From: Aeromicrobium marinum DSM 15272
Lineage (GTDB): Bacteria > Actinomycetota > Actinomycetes > Propionibacteriales > Nocardioidaceae
Assembly (NCBI RefSeq): GCF_000160775.2
Contig: NZ_CM001024.1
Location: forward strand, 223,016 to 287,015
Length of the DNA: 64,000 nt
Reading direction: 5' to 3'
Shown here: piece by piece, positions 1-10,012 of the stretch
How the letters are laid out: every line of letters starts with the position of its first letter
Position numbering within the stretch: the stretch's first letter is position 1
Notes under the pieces: model-generated
What the model saw: the letters and a program-made list of their open reading frames with translations, nothing else
Told to the model about the DNA's origin: nothing
Databases searched by the model: none
Program-made: the position numbers and the translations under genes

Positions 1-1
1 C

Positions 2-466
2 TACGTCGCCGCCGGGTTCTACAAGGTCCAGGGCGGTCCGTGGCAGTACGGCACGGCCCTGTACTACCCGCTGCAGCTCGACGAGTTCCGGCCGTTCCCC
101 TTCCTCAACGACCTCCTGCCCGGGCTGCCGGTGATCATGGCCGTCTCGACGATGGCCGTGGTCGCCGTGCAGCTGTTCTTCCCGTTCCTGCTGCTCCACC
201 GACAGTCCCGCAGGTTCGCCCTGGTCGCCGTGGTCCTCATGCATCTGGGCATCGCCGTCCTGATGGGTCTGCCGTGGTTCTCGTTGTCGATGGTGGCCTT
301 CGACGCCCTGTTCGTGAGCACCGCCACCTACCTGGTGGTGCAGGAGCGCGCCATCGGAGCGTGGGAGTGGTCGGTGATCAGGATCGAGCGGACCCGCAGC
401 CGGCGAGGGCAACGGGTCCTGGCCCGCCACGAAGCGGGTCTGCACGCCGACAGGGCCGAACCATGA
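2..466 (+). CDS. HTTM-domain membrane protein, C-terminal part
   Basis: This is the 3' end of a gene that begins before the window; the frame is open from base 2. The visible 154 residues contain the motif YKVQGGPWQYGTALYY followed by about three hydrophobic segments, which is the pattern of HTTM (horizontally transferred transmembrane) proteins related to vitamin-K-dependent gamma-carboxylase. The C-terminus is basic and probably cytoplasmic. Its TGA overlaps the ATG of the next gene, so it is probably co-transcribed with the two lipoprotein genes that follow. The substrate of bacterial HTTM proteins is generally unknown and nothing here reveals it. Confidence 0.75.
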   Translation, partial: YVAAGFYKVQGGPWQYGTALYYPLQLDEFRPFPFLNDLLPGLPVIMAVSTMAVVAVQLFFPFLLLHRQSRRFALVAVVLMHLGIAVLMGLPWFSLSMVAFDALFVSTATYLVVQERAIGAWEWSVIRIERTRSRRGQRVLARHEAGLHADRAEP

Positions 467-1197
467 CGCGGCAGCACTGGGTGGTCCCGGTCCTGCTGGC
501 CGTCCTGGCCGGCGGCTGCGGGGCGTCGGGGACGAGCTCGTCGGAATCACCGGCCGGCCCCGAGCCTTCGTCGTCTGCGTCGCCGACGATCACGATCGAC
601 GCCGACGACGCCCTGCGGTGGGAACAGGTGCGCGACGCCATCCCGGTCACCGGCGGACTGATCCTGGCCGGTGGGACGACCGATGCGACCGGTGAGGGCG
701 AGTTCACCGTCACGGCCGACCTGGCCACCGCTCGGTTCGAGGCACGGATCAGCAACGAAGCCCATGACGTGACCGTCCGGCACCGGGACCAGACGACCTG
801 GGTCCTGGCCGACCCCGCCTACTGGGTCGCTGCGGGCTACACCCCGGAGTCCGCAGCGTCGGCCGAGGGCCGGTGGGTCCTGCTCGACCAGATCGGGAGC
901 CAGCGGTACCGCGACCAGTACGGTCCCGGTGCGGTGCTCGCCCCCTTGTCGGACCTGGCGGCATCGGACCTGACGGTGTCCCGTCGATCGGACCGCGAGG
1001 GGGTGGCCGTGATCGAGTTCGACTTCGTGACGGACGGGACGCCCCGGACCGTCGTGGTGACCGCCGACGGTGACCCGTGGGTGGTCGAGGTGACGGCGAC
1101 GCGTGACGGGGCGGTGGCGACCACCCGTCTCACCCGTGCGCCGGGCCCCGTCGAGATCTCGGTGCCGGACGCGGACACCGTCGTGGGGGCATCGTGA
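463..1197 (+). CDS. putative lipoprotein, 244 aa
   Basis: The start ATG overlaps the stop of the HTTM gene in the form ATGA. The N-terminus is a short basic and hydrophobic signal ending in the lipobox LAGGC at about residue 19, so the mature protein should be lipid-anchored on the outer face of the membrane. A Ser/Pro/Glu-rich linker follows, then a domain of about 200 residues rich in alternating beta-type segments. The overall look recalls actinobacterial LppX/LprG-type lipoproteins, but I do not see a diagnostic motif and assign no function. The next gene starts inside its stop codon. Confidence 0.7.
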   Translation: MTRQHWVVPVLLAVLAGGCGASGTSSSESPAGPEPSSSASPTITIDADDALRWEQVRDAIPVTGGLILAGGTTDATGEGEFTVTADLATARFEARISNEAHDVTVRHRDQTTWVLADPAYWVAAGYTPESAASAEGRWVLLDQIGSQRYRDQYGPGAVLAPLSDLAASDLTVSRRSDREGVAVIEFDFVTDGTPRTVVVTADGDPWVVEVTATRDGAVATTRLTRAPGPVEISVPDADTVVGAS

Positions 1198-1721
1198 GGC
1201 GCCTCACCCGGTCCGCCGCCGCTGCGACGGTCGTGACCCTCCTGGCCCTGGCCGGTGGTGCCTGCTCACCGGGGTCCGAGCCCCCGGACCGCGACACGGT
1301 GCCGGAGCAGACGTCCTCGGCGCCGGCAGAGCCGCTGATCGACCCGCGTACGGCTGGGGGCTACTGCCCCCGACTCGCCGCGATGGCCGCACTGGCCGCG
1401 CAGGACACCACCTCCGCGACGTCTCCTGACGAGGTCCTGCGGCACCGCCTGGAGGTCCTCGCCGGCGCGTTCGCACAGCTGGCCGGGGAGTCGCCCGACC
1501 CGGTCGCCGGCACGGCCTGGTCAGCCGTGGCCACCGCGTTCGACGAGGCCGACAACGTCTTCCGTGCGACCGGCGGCAGTCTGGCCAACGACGGGGTGAT
1601 CGTGGAACTGGCGGAGCTCAAGGTGACGCTCGAGCAGCAGCTGCTGTCGGTGCGCGAGCACGTCCGGGCGGCGTGCGACCTCGACATCGACGCGGTCGCG
1701 GGCTACGCGGTCGGGTCCTAG
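1194..1721 (+). CDS. putative lipoprotein, 175 aa
   Basis: The GTG start overlaps the stop of the preceding lipoprotein, so the three genes from the left edge look like one operon. The signal peptide ends near residue 24 with LAGGAC, a slightly atypical lipobox. The mature part is mostly helical and ends with a Cys near the C-terminus that could form a disulphide. No family is recognised. The stop TAG at 1719-1721 overlaps the stop of the convergent sigma/anti-sigma gene, leaving no room for a conventional terminator between them. Confidence 0.7.
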   Translation: MRRLTRSAAAATVVTLLALAGGACSPGSEPPDRDTVPEQTSSAPAEPLIDPRTAGGYCPRLAAMAALAAQDTTSATSPDEVLRHRLEVLAGAFAQLAGESPDPVAGTAWSAVATAFDEADNVFRATGGSLANDGVIVELAELKVTLEQQLLSVREHVRAACDLDIDAVAGYAVGS

Positions 1722-3254
1722 ACGAATCCCCGGGTGGCCCAGGTGTTGTTCGACGGGCTCGGGTCGGCGTTGTCGGGGGCGGACGCCTCGATCCGGAAGC
1801 GCGGCGGCCCGTCGGTGCGGACCAGCAGGGGCACGAAACCGAAGCGCAACGGCAGGGCGGACAGCAGACAGGTGAGCGAGGTCCGGTCATCGACCACGGT
1901 CGGGTCGCAGGTGACGCGCCCGGACCACGGCAGGGTGTAGGGGGCGTGCTCGAGCAGGTTGGTGAACTCCAGGTCCATGGTCGTGCTGTCACCGGCGGAG
2001 TGGACCGGGACCTTGATGAGGTACCAGCCGTCGGTGGCGGGCAACCGCCACACCATCGCGGGAGCGACTCGGACGTCGTGGGTCGTGGAGGGTTCGCTGG
2101 TGGGCGGGTCGACCGGGGCCGGAGGAGGCGTGCTCTCGGGGGCCGCGGCCGGTGGATCGACCGGCGCCGGGGTCGTGCCGGTGGACACGACCTCCTGCAC
2201 GACGGTCGGCGTCGAGGGCAGCACCGGTCCCGGGGTCGGCTCAGGGGTGGCAGGGGTGGTCGGGGGTGCAGCCACGACGGTGCGGACCGTGTCCGACGGC
2301 GGCTCGGCCAGGGGCCCCGGGCCCCACTGCCCGACCGCCACCGTCCCGATCGCCACCACGGCGGTGGTGCCGGCCACCCAGGCCGCCGTCGCCTTGCCGG
2401 CCACCGCGACCTTCGCCGCGTAGCCGGCCACGAGGCCCGGACCGGTCGCCGCGCCGGCGACGATCCCGGCCACGGCGGGCGCCATGAGGGCCCCCAGCCG
2501 GCTCGACATCTCGTCCATCTCGGCCGCGACCGCGGCGCACTCCAGGCAGGTGTCGAGATGCTGTCTGACGATCTGGCGGGAACGGCTGCCGGGCCGTCCT
2601 CGGACGAAGGCGGGCAGTCGGGACCGCACGTCCGCGCACTCCTCGTCGTCGGTGGGCGGGACGTGCTGGCCCAGGTACGCCTGGCGGAGGCCCTCGCGGG
2701 CCCCGGAAACCCAGCGCTGCCACGGCATTGGCCGTGAGTCCCAGACGGGGAGCGATCTCGGTGAGGTTCTCGCCCTCGACGGCGCTGTGCCACAGCACGA
2801 CCTGCCACCGCTCGGGCAGCGACCGGAAGGCCGCAGCGAGCAGGGTGGACTCGTCGATCTCGTCGATCAGGTCGCCGACGGTGGGCTCGTGGGAGGAGTC
2901 GGAGAAGTCGTCGACCAGCAGGTAGCGGGACTCCGCCCGGAACAGGTCCACGGCCTGGTGCCGCACGGCCACGTGCAGGTAGGCGCGGAAGGCGACCTTG
3001 GGTCCGTTGCCGCGGACGATGGCGCCGAAGACGTGGGCGAAGGACTCCGCCACGATGTCGTCGGCCCGATCGGGACCCGCCAGCTTGCGCGCGATACGGA
3101 GCGCGGACTCCCGGTGACGCCGGAACAGGGTCCCCTGCGCCTCGAGGGAGCCGTCGCGCGCGAGGTCGATCAGAGCCTGGTCGTCGAGCAGCTCGTCGGT
3201 CTCGCGGGCGGTGGTGTCGAACACACCTGGAAGACGTGACACGGCGGTTCCCAT
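1718..3254 (-). pseudogene. sigma-70 / zinc-finger anti-sigma fusion, split by a +1 frameshift
   Basis: The 5' half (from ATG at 3254) encodes an ECF-type sigma factor with region 2 (LFRRHRESALRIARKLAG through HQAVDLFR) and region 4 ending LTANAVAALGFR. The reading frame then leaves the family pattern. In the neighbouring frame the protein resumes with AREGLRQAYLGQHV, then a zinc-finger anti-sigma motif HLDTCLEC, one membrane helix (AAWVAGTTAVVAIGTVAVG), a Pro/Thr-rich stalk and an extracellular domain. Intact actinobacterial relatives read straight through as one protein. One extra base in the C-run at 2701-2704 explains the break. The 3' half has its own possible ATG at 2728, so a separate anti-sigma product cannot be excluded. 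Sequencing error, true loss and programmed frameshifting are all open. Confidence 0.75.
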
Positions 3255-3414
3255 TACGCGGCGACGCAGGTGGGATGCGTGTTTGAGACGTATTTCACAT
3301 CAATGAATGGCACATCAAAAAACGGTACACATGGAGTGGATCATCGGGGATGTCCCGCAGGGCGGATCGATCGACGAGTGAGCCACCTCACACCCTGCCG
3401 GGTACGCTGCGCAC
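3255..3414. promoter_or_regulatory. divergent control region between sigma fusion and GAF regulator
   Basis: This 160-base gap is clearly richer in A and T than its surroundings. On the minus strand TTGATGTG occurs twice, 15 bases apart (plus-strand CACATCAA at 3296-3303 and 3311-3318), upstream of the sigma gene, which could be a regulator site or part of an autoregulated promoter. For the plus-strand gene, TACGCT at 3403-3408 fits a -10 box seven bases before the ATG at 3415, suggesting a leaderless transcript. Confidence 0.45.
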
Positions 3415-4701
3415 ATGGGACGACCCCACGAACTCGCGGTCCCCCCGGGCGCCGACGCCGCGAGCCTCGCCCGGCACCTGAACCGAGCCCACGACGACTT
3501 CGTGTCCACCGGCCGCACCGACCCGGCCGTCCGCTCGATCGTGACCGACTCGTGGCAGCGCAGTCTGGCGTCGGGGCTGGATCCCGAGATCGGACTGGCC
3601 TCGGTGGTGCTGGACGACGACGCCCTGGCCGAGATCCGCGCGCTCCACCCGCTCGCGGCCGGCATGCCCGTGATCCGCCGGCTCCTGGTCGAGAGCGCCG
3701 CCGACGCCGGCCACCTCGTCGCGGTCAGCGACGCCGCCGGGCAGCTGCTGTGGGTCGAGGGGTCGTCGTCACTGCGTGCGCGTGCGGAGAGCATGCACTT
3801 CGTTCCCGGCGCCGACTGGAGCGAGGCCAGTGCCGGGACCAACGCGCCGGGCACCGCGCTCGCACTGGACCGGCCGGTGCAGATCTTCGGACCCGAGCAC
3901 CTCGCCCGGCCCGTCACCCCGTGGTCGTGCTCCGCCGCTCCCATCCACGACCCGGACACCGGCGCGGTGCTGGGGGTGCTGGACCTGACGGGGACGGCCG
4001 AGGTCGCCTCGGTGCAGGGGCTGTCGTTGGTGCGGGCCACCGTGGCGGCCGTGGAGGCCGAGCTGCGCATCCAGCGACTGCACCCCCCGACGTCGGGCTC
4101 CGTGGCCGGTGCCGGGTGGAGCATGCCGAGCCTGGACGTGCTCGGTGCCCGGGGCGCGACCCTGCGCCACGGCACCACCACGACCCGGCTGAGCCTGCGG
4201 CACAGCGAGCTGTTGCTGCTGCTCGCGGACCGGCCCGGAGGGTGGCGTGCCGGTGAGCTGGCGGTGGCCCTCAGCGACGACGAGCAGGCCCAGGTCACCA
4301 TCCGTGCCGAGCTGTCACGGCTGCGCCGCGTGCTCGGTCCGCTGCAGCTCGCGTCCCGCCCGTACCGCCTGGAGAACGCCGTGGCCACCGACGTCGCCCA
4401 GGTGCGCGACGAGCTCGCCGCGGGACGGCTGCGCCGTGCCGTCGCCCTGTACCGGGGGCCGGTGCTGCCGGACTCGACGGCCCCGGCGGTGCAGCGGCTC
4501 AGGGACGAGCTGCACCTGCTCGTCCGCTCGTCGCTGCTGGCCAGCGACGACGTCGACGCGATCCTCACCTTCGCCGACACCGCGCACGGACGCGACGACT
4601 TCGAGGTGTGGGAGCAGGCCCTGCGGATCCTGCCGTCGACGTCGCCGCGCTACGCCCAGGTCGAGACGCGCGTGGCCCTGCTCGACGACGAGCTGGGCTG
4701 A
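3415..4701 (+). CDS. GAF-domain transcriptional regulator of the aldehyde dehydrogenase operon
   Basis: This 428-residue protein starts with the segment typical of AcoR-like actinobacterial regulators ([20 protein letters not shown]), followed by a GAF sensor domain at roughly residues 60-190. The C-terminal half is not a sigma-54 activator domain. It has a winged-helix stretch ([19 protein letters not shown], then RPYRLEN) and a helical tail resembling the SARP/BTAD arrangement. It lies just upstream of, and in the same direction as, an aldehyde dehydrogenase gene with a palindromic operator between them, so it probably senses an aldehyde, alcohol or related carbon source and controls that operon. 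A -10-like TACGCT seven bases before the ATG suggests a leaderless mRNA. The ligand is unknown. Confidence 0.8.
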   Translation: MGRPHELAVPPGADAASLARHLNRAHDDFVSTGRTDPAVRSIVTDSWQRSLASGLDPEIGLASVVLDDDALAEIRALHPLAAGMPVIRRLLVESAADAGHLVAVSDAAGQLLWVEGSSSLRARAESMHFVPGADWSEASAGTNAPGTALALDRPVQIFGPEHLARPVTPWSCSAAPIHDPDTGAVLGVLDLTGTAEVASVQGLSLVRATVAAVEAELRIQRLHPPTSGSVAGAGWSMPSLDVLGARGATLRHGTTTTRLSLRHSELLLLLADRPGGWRAGELAVALSDDEQAQVTIRAELSRLRRVLGPLQLASRPYRLENAVATDVAQVRDELAAGRLRRAVALYRGPVLPDSTAPAVQRLRDELHLLVRSSLLASDDVDAILTFADTAHGRDDFEVWEQALRILPSTSPRYAQVETRVALLDDELG

Positions 4702-4728
4702 ACCGCCACCTGGCGCAGGGGCCCGGGA

Positions 4729-4769
4729 CGTTGCAACGGGCGTGCAACGGGGATGTGACTAGCGTCACG
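4729..4769 (+). promoter_or_regulatory. operator and promoter of the aldehyde dehydrogenase operon
   Basis: A dyad CGTTGCA-N7-TGCAACG occupies 4729-4749. It is followed by TGTGACTAGCGTCACG at 4754-4769, which matches the CRP/GlxR-type pattern TGTGA-N6-TCAC. Inside the second site, TAGCGT at 4760-4765 fits a -10 box, giving a start of transcription near 4772 and a leader of about 43 bases that carries the ribosome site GAGGAG. The first dyad then covers the -35 region, a typical place for an activator such as the adjacent GAF regulator. Confidence 0.55.
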
Positions 4770-4814
4770 CACATGCCGCACCTCCGTCGGCATCCCTACC
4801 CGAGGAGTGTCCCC

Positions 4815-6337
<1,523 letters not shown>

Positions 6338-6338
<1 letters not shown>

Positions 6339-6721
6339 TGGAGCGGGTGGCGATCACCCCGGAGGCCGCGGACCTGCTCCGCGGCCTCCGGGCCTCGCAC
6401 GACAAGCCGCTGATGTTCCACCAGTCGGGCGGCTGCTGCGACGGCTCGGCCCCGATGTGCTTCACCCAGGGCACCTTCCTCACCGGCCACCAGGACGTCC
6501 ACCTCGGCGACCTGGAGTACGGGGCCACGGAGGTGGCTCCGGTGTGGATCTCCAAGGAGCAGTTCGCCTACTGGTCGCACACCCACATCACGATCGACGT
6601 GGTGCCGGGACGCGGTGCCGGGTTCTCCATCGAGGGTCCGACCGGCCACCGGTTCATCATCCGGTCGCGGGTGTTCACCGAGGAGGAGACGGCGCGGCTG
6701 ACCGAGGCACCCAAGGGTTAA
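6338..6721 (+). CDS. DUF779 family protein
   Basis: A small protein of 127 residues with the family hallmark HQSGGCCDGSAPMC near residues 27-40 and a later segment WSHTHITIDVVPGRGAGFS. DUF779 proteins are usually encoded immediately after ExaC-type aldehyde dehydrogenases, as here, where ATG overlaps the stop of the dehydrogenase gene. The clustered cysteines suggest metal binding or a redox role in support of the dehydrogenase, but the biochemical function is not established. Confidence 0.88.
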
Positions 6722-6729
6722 CCCGTTGT

Positions 6730-6769
6730 TACACTGACGCGCATCCGGCCGGGACGGCAGCGTCCCGGC
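6730..6769 (+). promoter_or_regulatory. -10-like box and GC-rich hairpin before the acyl-CoA ligase gene
   Basis: TACACT at 6730-6735 looks like a -10 box. GCCGGGACG at 6748-6756 pairs perfectly with CGTCCCGGC at 6761-6769 around a four-base loop. With no U-tract, the hairpin could end the ALDH transcript or sit in the leader of the ligase gene. Confidence 0.35.
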
Positions 6770-6796
6770 GCGTCGAGGTGTGGATGTGGAGCCTTC

Positions 6797-8389
6797 ATGG
6801 GTGATCTGACCTACAAGCTCAAGGTGCTGCGGCAGATCGGACTGCTGTCCGTCCAGCCCCCGCACCGCCTCGTGAAGGCCGGCGTCAAGCTGGCCACGTG
6901 GGGTCCCGGCTTCCCGGCGGCCGTGCTCGCCGCCGCGGCCCGGCACCCCCAGCAGCTCGCCATCATCGACGACGCGGGCGAGCTCACGTGGAAGCAGCTC
7001 AGCGAGGAGATCAACCGCACGACCCAGGGTCTGAAGGACCGGGGTGTGGGTGTCGGTGACTCCGTCGCGGTGCTGTGTCGCAACCACCGGCACATGGTCG
7101 TCGCGATGGTCTCGGTCATGCAGCTCGGCGGCAAGATCCTGCTGCTCAACACCATGGCGAGCGCCGGCCAGCTCGGGGAGCTGACCCGCCGTGAGGGCGC
7201 CGAGATGGTGGTCCTCGACCAGGAGTTCCTCAAGGTTGCCGACGAGCTCGACCGTGACCTCGTCGTCGTGGCGTGGGAGGACGACGACACCCACGGCCTG
7301 CCAACGCTCGCGCAGATCGCGGAGGGGAAGTCCTCGGCGGACCACAAGAAGCCCGCGAAGCCCGGCGGCATCGTCATCTTCACCTCCGGCACCACCGGCA
7401 TGCCCAAGGGCGCCAACCGCAAGGAGCCGGAGAACCTCGATCCGCTGATGACCTTCTTCGGTGCCATTCCCTACCGGGGTAACTCCACGGTCGTGATCGC
7501 GGCGCCGCTCTTCCACTCCTGGGGGCTCATCAACTTCGGGTTCGGCCTGTCGACCGTCCCGACGTACGTGCTGCGTCGCAAGTTCAAGGCCGAGCAGGTG
7601 CTCGCCGACATCGACCAGCACAAGGCCGAGGCCCTGGTCGTCGTGCCGCTCATGATGCAGCGACTGGTCGACGCCGATCCGACCGCGATCGAGAAGGCCG
7701 ACGTCTCCAGTCTGCGGATCACCGCCTCCAGCGGCTCGGCCCTGGCCGGCGAGCTCGCCACCCGCTTCATGGACACCTTCACCGACTCGGTCTACAACTT
7801 CTACGGCGCGACGGAGACCGGGTGGGTCTCGATCGCGTCGCCGGAGGACCTCCGCGCGGCGCCCGGCACCGCCGGCCGCGTGCCGTGGCGCACGGTCGTG
7901 AAGGTGCTCGACGCCGACGGCCAGGAGGTGCCGCCGGGCGAGACCGGGGTCATCCACGTCGGCAACGAGATGCAGTTCGCCGGCTACACCGACGGCAACA
8001 CCAAGAACTTCGCCGACGGACTCATGCACTCCGGCGACCTCGGCTACTTCGACGCCGACGGCCGGCTGTTCGTGGCCGGCCGCGACGACGACATGATCGT
8101 CTCCGGCGGCGAGAACGTGTTCCCCCGCGAGCTGGAGGACGCCCTGATCGACCACCCGCGCATCTCCGACGTGGTGGTCACGGGCATCCCCGACCCCGAC
8201 TGGGGCCACTCGCTGGCGGCCTACGTCGTCGTCAAGGGCAGCGAGCCGCTGCCGGAGGACGAGATCGTCGCGTACGCCAAGGAGCGGGTCGCCCGGTTCG
8301 CGGTGCCGCGCAAGATCGCGTTCCTCGACGAGCTGCCCCGCAACCCCACCGGCAAGGTCATGAAGCGGGAACTGCCCGAGTTCGAGTAG
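6797..8389 (+). CDS. acyl-CoA synthetase (AMP-forming, FadD family)
   Basis: The 530-residue enzyme belongs to the ANL superfamily and should activate a fatty or other carboxylic acid as acyl-AMP and then acyl-CoA. The phosphate-binding motif IVIFTSGTTGMPKGANR is near residues 192-208, the motif YNFYGATETG lies in the middle, and HSGDLGYFDADGRLFVAGR with MIVSGGENVFPRELED marks the hinge before the C-terminal domain. The catalytic Lys is in NPTGKVMK near the end. The N-terminus resembles the long-chain FadD12-like group of mycobacteria. Substrate length cannot be read from the sequence. It is a single gene after a possible terminator. Confidence 0.88.
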   Translation: MGDLTYKLKVLRQIGLLSVQPPHRLVKAGVKLATWGPGFPAAVLAAAARHPQQLAIIDDAGELTWKQLSEEINRTTQGLKDRGVGVGDSVAVLCRNHRHMVVAMVSVMQLGGKILLLNTMASAGQLGELTRREGAEMVVLDQEFLKVADELDRDLVVVAWEDDDTHGLPTLAQIAEGKSSADHKKPAKPGGIVIFTSGTTGMPKGANRKEPENLDPLMTFFGAIPYRGNSTVVIAAPLFHSWGLINFGFGLSTVPTYVLRRKFKAEQVLADIDQHKAEALVVVPLMMQRLVDADPTAIEKADVSSLRITASSGSALAGELATRFMDTFTDSVYNFYGATETGWVSIASPEDLRAAPGTAGRVPWRTVVKVLDADGQEVPPGETGVIHVGNEMQFAGYTDGNTKNFADGLMHSGDLGYFDADGRLFVAGRDDDMIVSGGENVFPRELEDALIDHPRISDVVVTGIPDPDWGHSLAAYVVVKGSEPLPEDEIVAYAKERVARFAVPRKIAFLDELPRNPTGKVMKRELPEFE

Positions 8390-8470
8390 GCCCGGTCGGG
8401 GCCTGTGGCAGGCTTCGGACGTGAGGATCAGCGTCGCGCCGGCGGTCGGCGCCGGTACCGGGGGGCGGTC

Positions 8471-9490
8471 GTGAACGGGATCGGACGGGTCGACGCCTTC
8501 CAGCGGCGCCACCGGGTCGTCGGGTACCCGATCGCGGTCGTCTACAAGTACTTCGACGACCAGGGTCCCTACCTGGCCGCCATCATCGCGTACTACTCGT
8601 TCATCGCGATCTTCCCGATCCTGCTGATCTCGACCTCGGTGCTCGGCTTCCTGCTGCAGGGCGATCCCGGGCTCAGCGACCGCCTGCTCGACACCGCGCT
8701 CAGCCAGTTCCCGATCGTGGGCGACCAGCTCGGCCGGCCCGAGGGACTCACCGGCAGCACCGGCGCGATCGTCGTCGGTTCACTCGCGGCCCTGTACGGC
8801 GCCCTGGGTCTGGGCCAGTCGACCCAGAACGCCGCCAACATCGCGTGGTCGGTGCCCCGCAACAGCCGTGCCAACCCGTTCCTCATGCGTTTGAAGAGCC
8901 TGATCCTGCTGGCCACCGCGGGCGTCGGCATCCTGGTGATCGCCGTGGGGTCGTCGGTCCTGGCCAACGCCCAGTCGATCAACGAGACCTTCTCCGACGA
9001 GATCAACCTGGCGCTGCGCATCGTCGGGTTCGTGCTGTCGGTGGGCATCTTCTGGGCGCTGTTCCGGCTGGTGAGCGCCGGCCGCGGACGCTGGCCGTAC
9101 CTGCTCGCCGGAGCGGCCGTGACGGCCGGCCTGTGGCAGCTGCTGCAGTGGGCGGGTCAGGCGTACGTCTCCAACGTCATCAACACCGCCAGCTCCATGA
9201 ACGGCACGTTCGCGCTGGTGCTGGGTCTGATCGCCTTCATCTACGTGGCGGCCCTGATGGTCGTGGTGGGCCTCGAGGTCGCGGTCGTGAGCTCCAGGCG
9301 ACTGTTCCCCCGGGCCCTGCTGACGCCGTTCACCGACAACGTGGTGCTCACCGAGGCCGACCAGCGGGCCTACACCGCGTACGCCAAGTCCCAGCGCCAC
9401 AAGGGTTTCCAGGTGGTGGAGGTCAGATTCGACGAGGTGGACGCCCCGACCGAGGTCATCGCGCGCGACGACCAGCCGCCGTCCGCCTGA
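8471..9490 (+). CDS. YihY/BrkB family inner membrane protein
   Basis: From the chosen GTG the protein has 339 residues. It carries about six membrane helices and the family signature YLAAIIAYYSFIAIFPILL near residues 35-55. Related proteins were first described as BrkB or mis-assigned as RNase BN; the true role is unresolved. The GTG at 8471 follows a purine-rich GGGGGG and gives a normal-length protein. An upstream in-frame GTG at 8405 would add a basic 22-residue tail that looks non-coding. The C-terminal 60 residues are hydrophilic and probably cytoplasmic. Confidence 0.8.
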   Translation: MNGIGRVDAFQRRHRVVGYPIAVVYKYFDDQGPYLAAIIAYYSFIAIFPILLISTSVLGFLLQGDPGLSDRLLDTALSQFPIVGDQLGRPEGLTGSTGAIVVGSLAALYGALGLGQSTQNAANIAWSVPRNSRANPFLMRLKSLILLATAGVGILVIAVGSSVLANAQSINETFSDEINLALRIVGFVLSVGIFWALFRLVSAGRGRWPYLLAGAAVTAGLWQLLQWAGQAYVSNVINTASSMNGTFALVLGLIAFIYVAALMVVVGLEVAVVSSRRLFPRALLTPFTDNVVLTEADQRAYTAYAKSQRHKGFQVVEVRFDEVDAPTEVIARDDQPPSA

Positions 9491-9607
9491 CCACCTGGTC
9501 GCCGCGACCGGCAGCCGGTGGCTGGTGGCCTGCCGGTGGAACCACGGTCTACGCTGGTGCACCGCACTTCGTGCACGACGACAGACGCCCCGACCAAAGG
9601 ACATGCC

Positions 9608-10003
9608 ATGCCCACGGGCAAAGTGAAGTGGTTCGACGCCGGCAAGGGATTCGGGTTCCTCTCCTCCGACGAGGGTCCTGACGTCTACCTGCACGCCGAC
9701 GCCCTGCCGGAGGGCATGGACACCATCAAGCCCGGCACCCGGGTGGAGTTCGGCATCGCCCAGGGGCGGCGTGGCGACCAGGCCCTCCAGGTCCGTCTGG
9801 CGGAGCCGGCGACCTCGGTCAGCCGTTCACAGGCGCAGGCCCGTCGCAAGGACCCCGAGACCATGGTGGTCATCGTGGAGGACCTGATCCGCGTGCTCGA
9901 CGACCTGGGCGAGGCCTACCGGCACGGGCGCCACCCCGACGCGAAGAAGGCCAAGCCGGTCGCCTTGCTGCTGCGGGCGCTCGCCACCGAGCTCGACGCC
10001 TGA
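9608..10003 (+). CDS. cold-shock-domain protein with C-terminal extension
   Basis: The first 65 residues form a cold-shock domain with the RNA-binding motif GKVKWFDAGKGFGFL. A second half of about 65 residues (KDPETMVVIVEDLIRVLDDLGEAYRHG and onward) is helical, so the protein is twice the size of a plain Csp, a form common in actinobacteria. It probably binds single-stranded RNA. The convergent MFS gene and then DUF3027 follow, a conserved neighbourhood in this group. The start is the in-frame ATG preceded by CAAAGGAC. Confidence 0.88.
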   Translation: MPTGKVKWFDAGKGFGFLSSDEGPDVYLHADALPEGMDTIKPGTRVEFGIAQGRRGDQALQVRLAEPATSVSRSQAQARRKDPETMVVIVEDLIRVLDDLGEAYRHGRHPDAKKAKPVALLLRALATELDA

Positions 10004-10012
10004 GGCGTCGGG

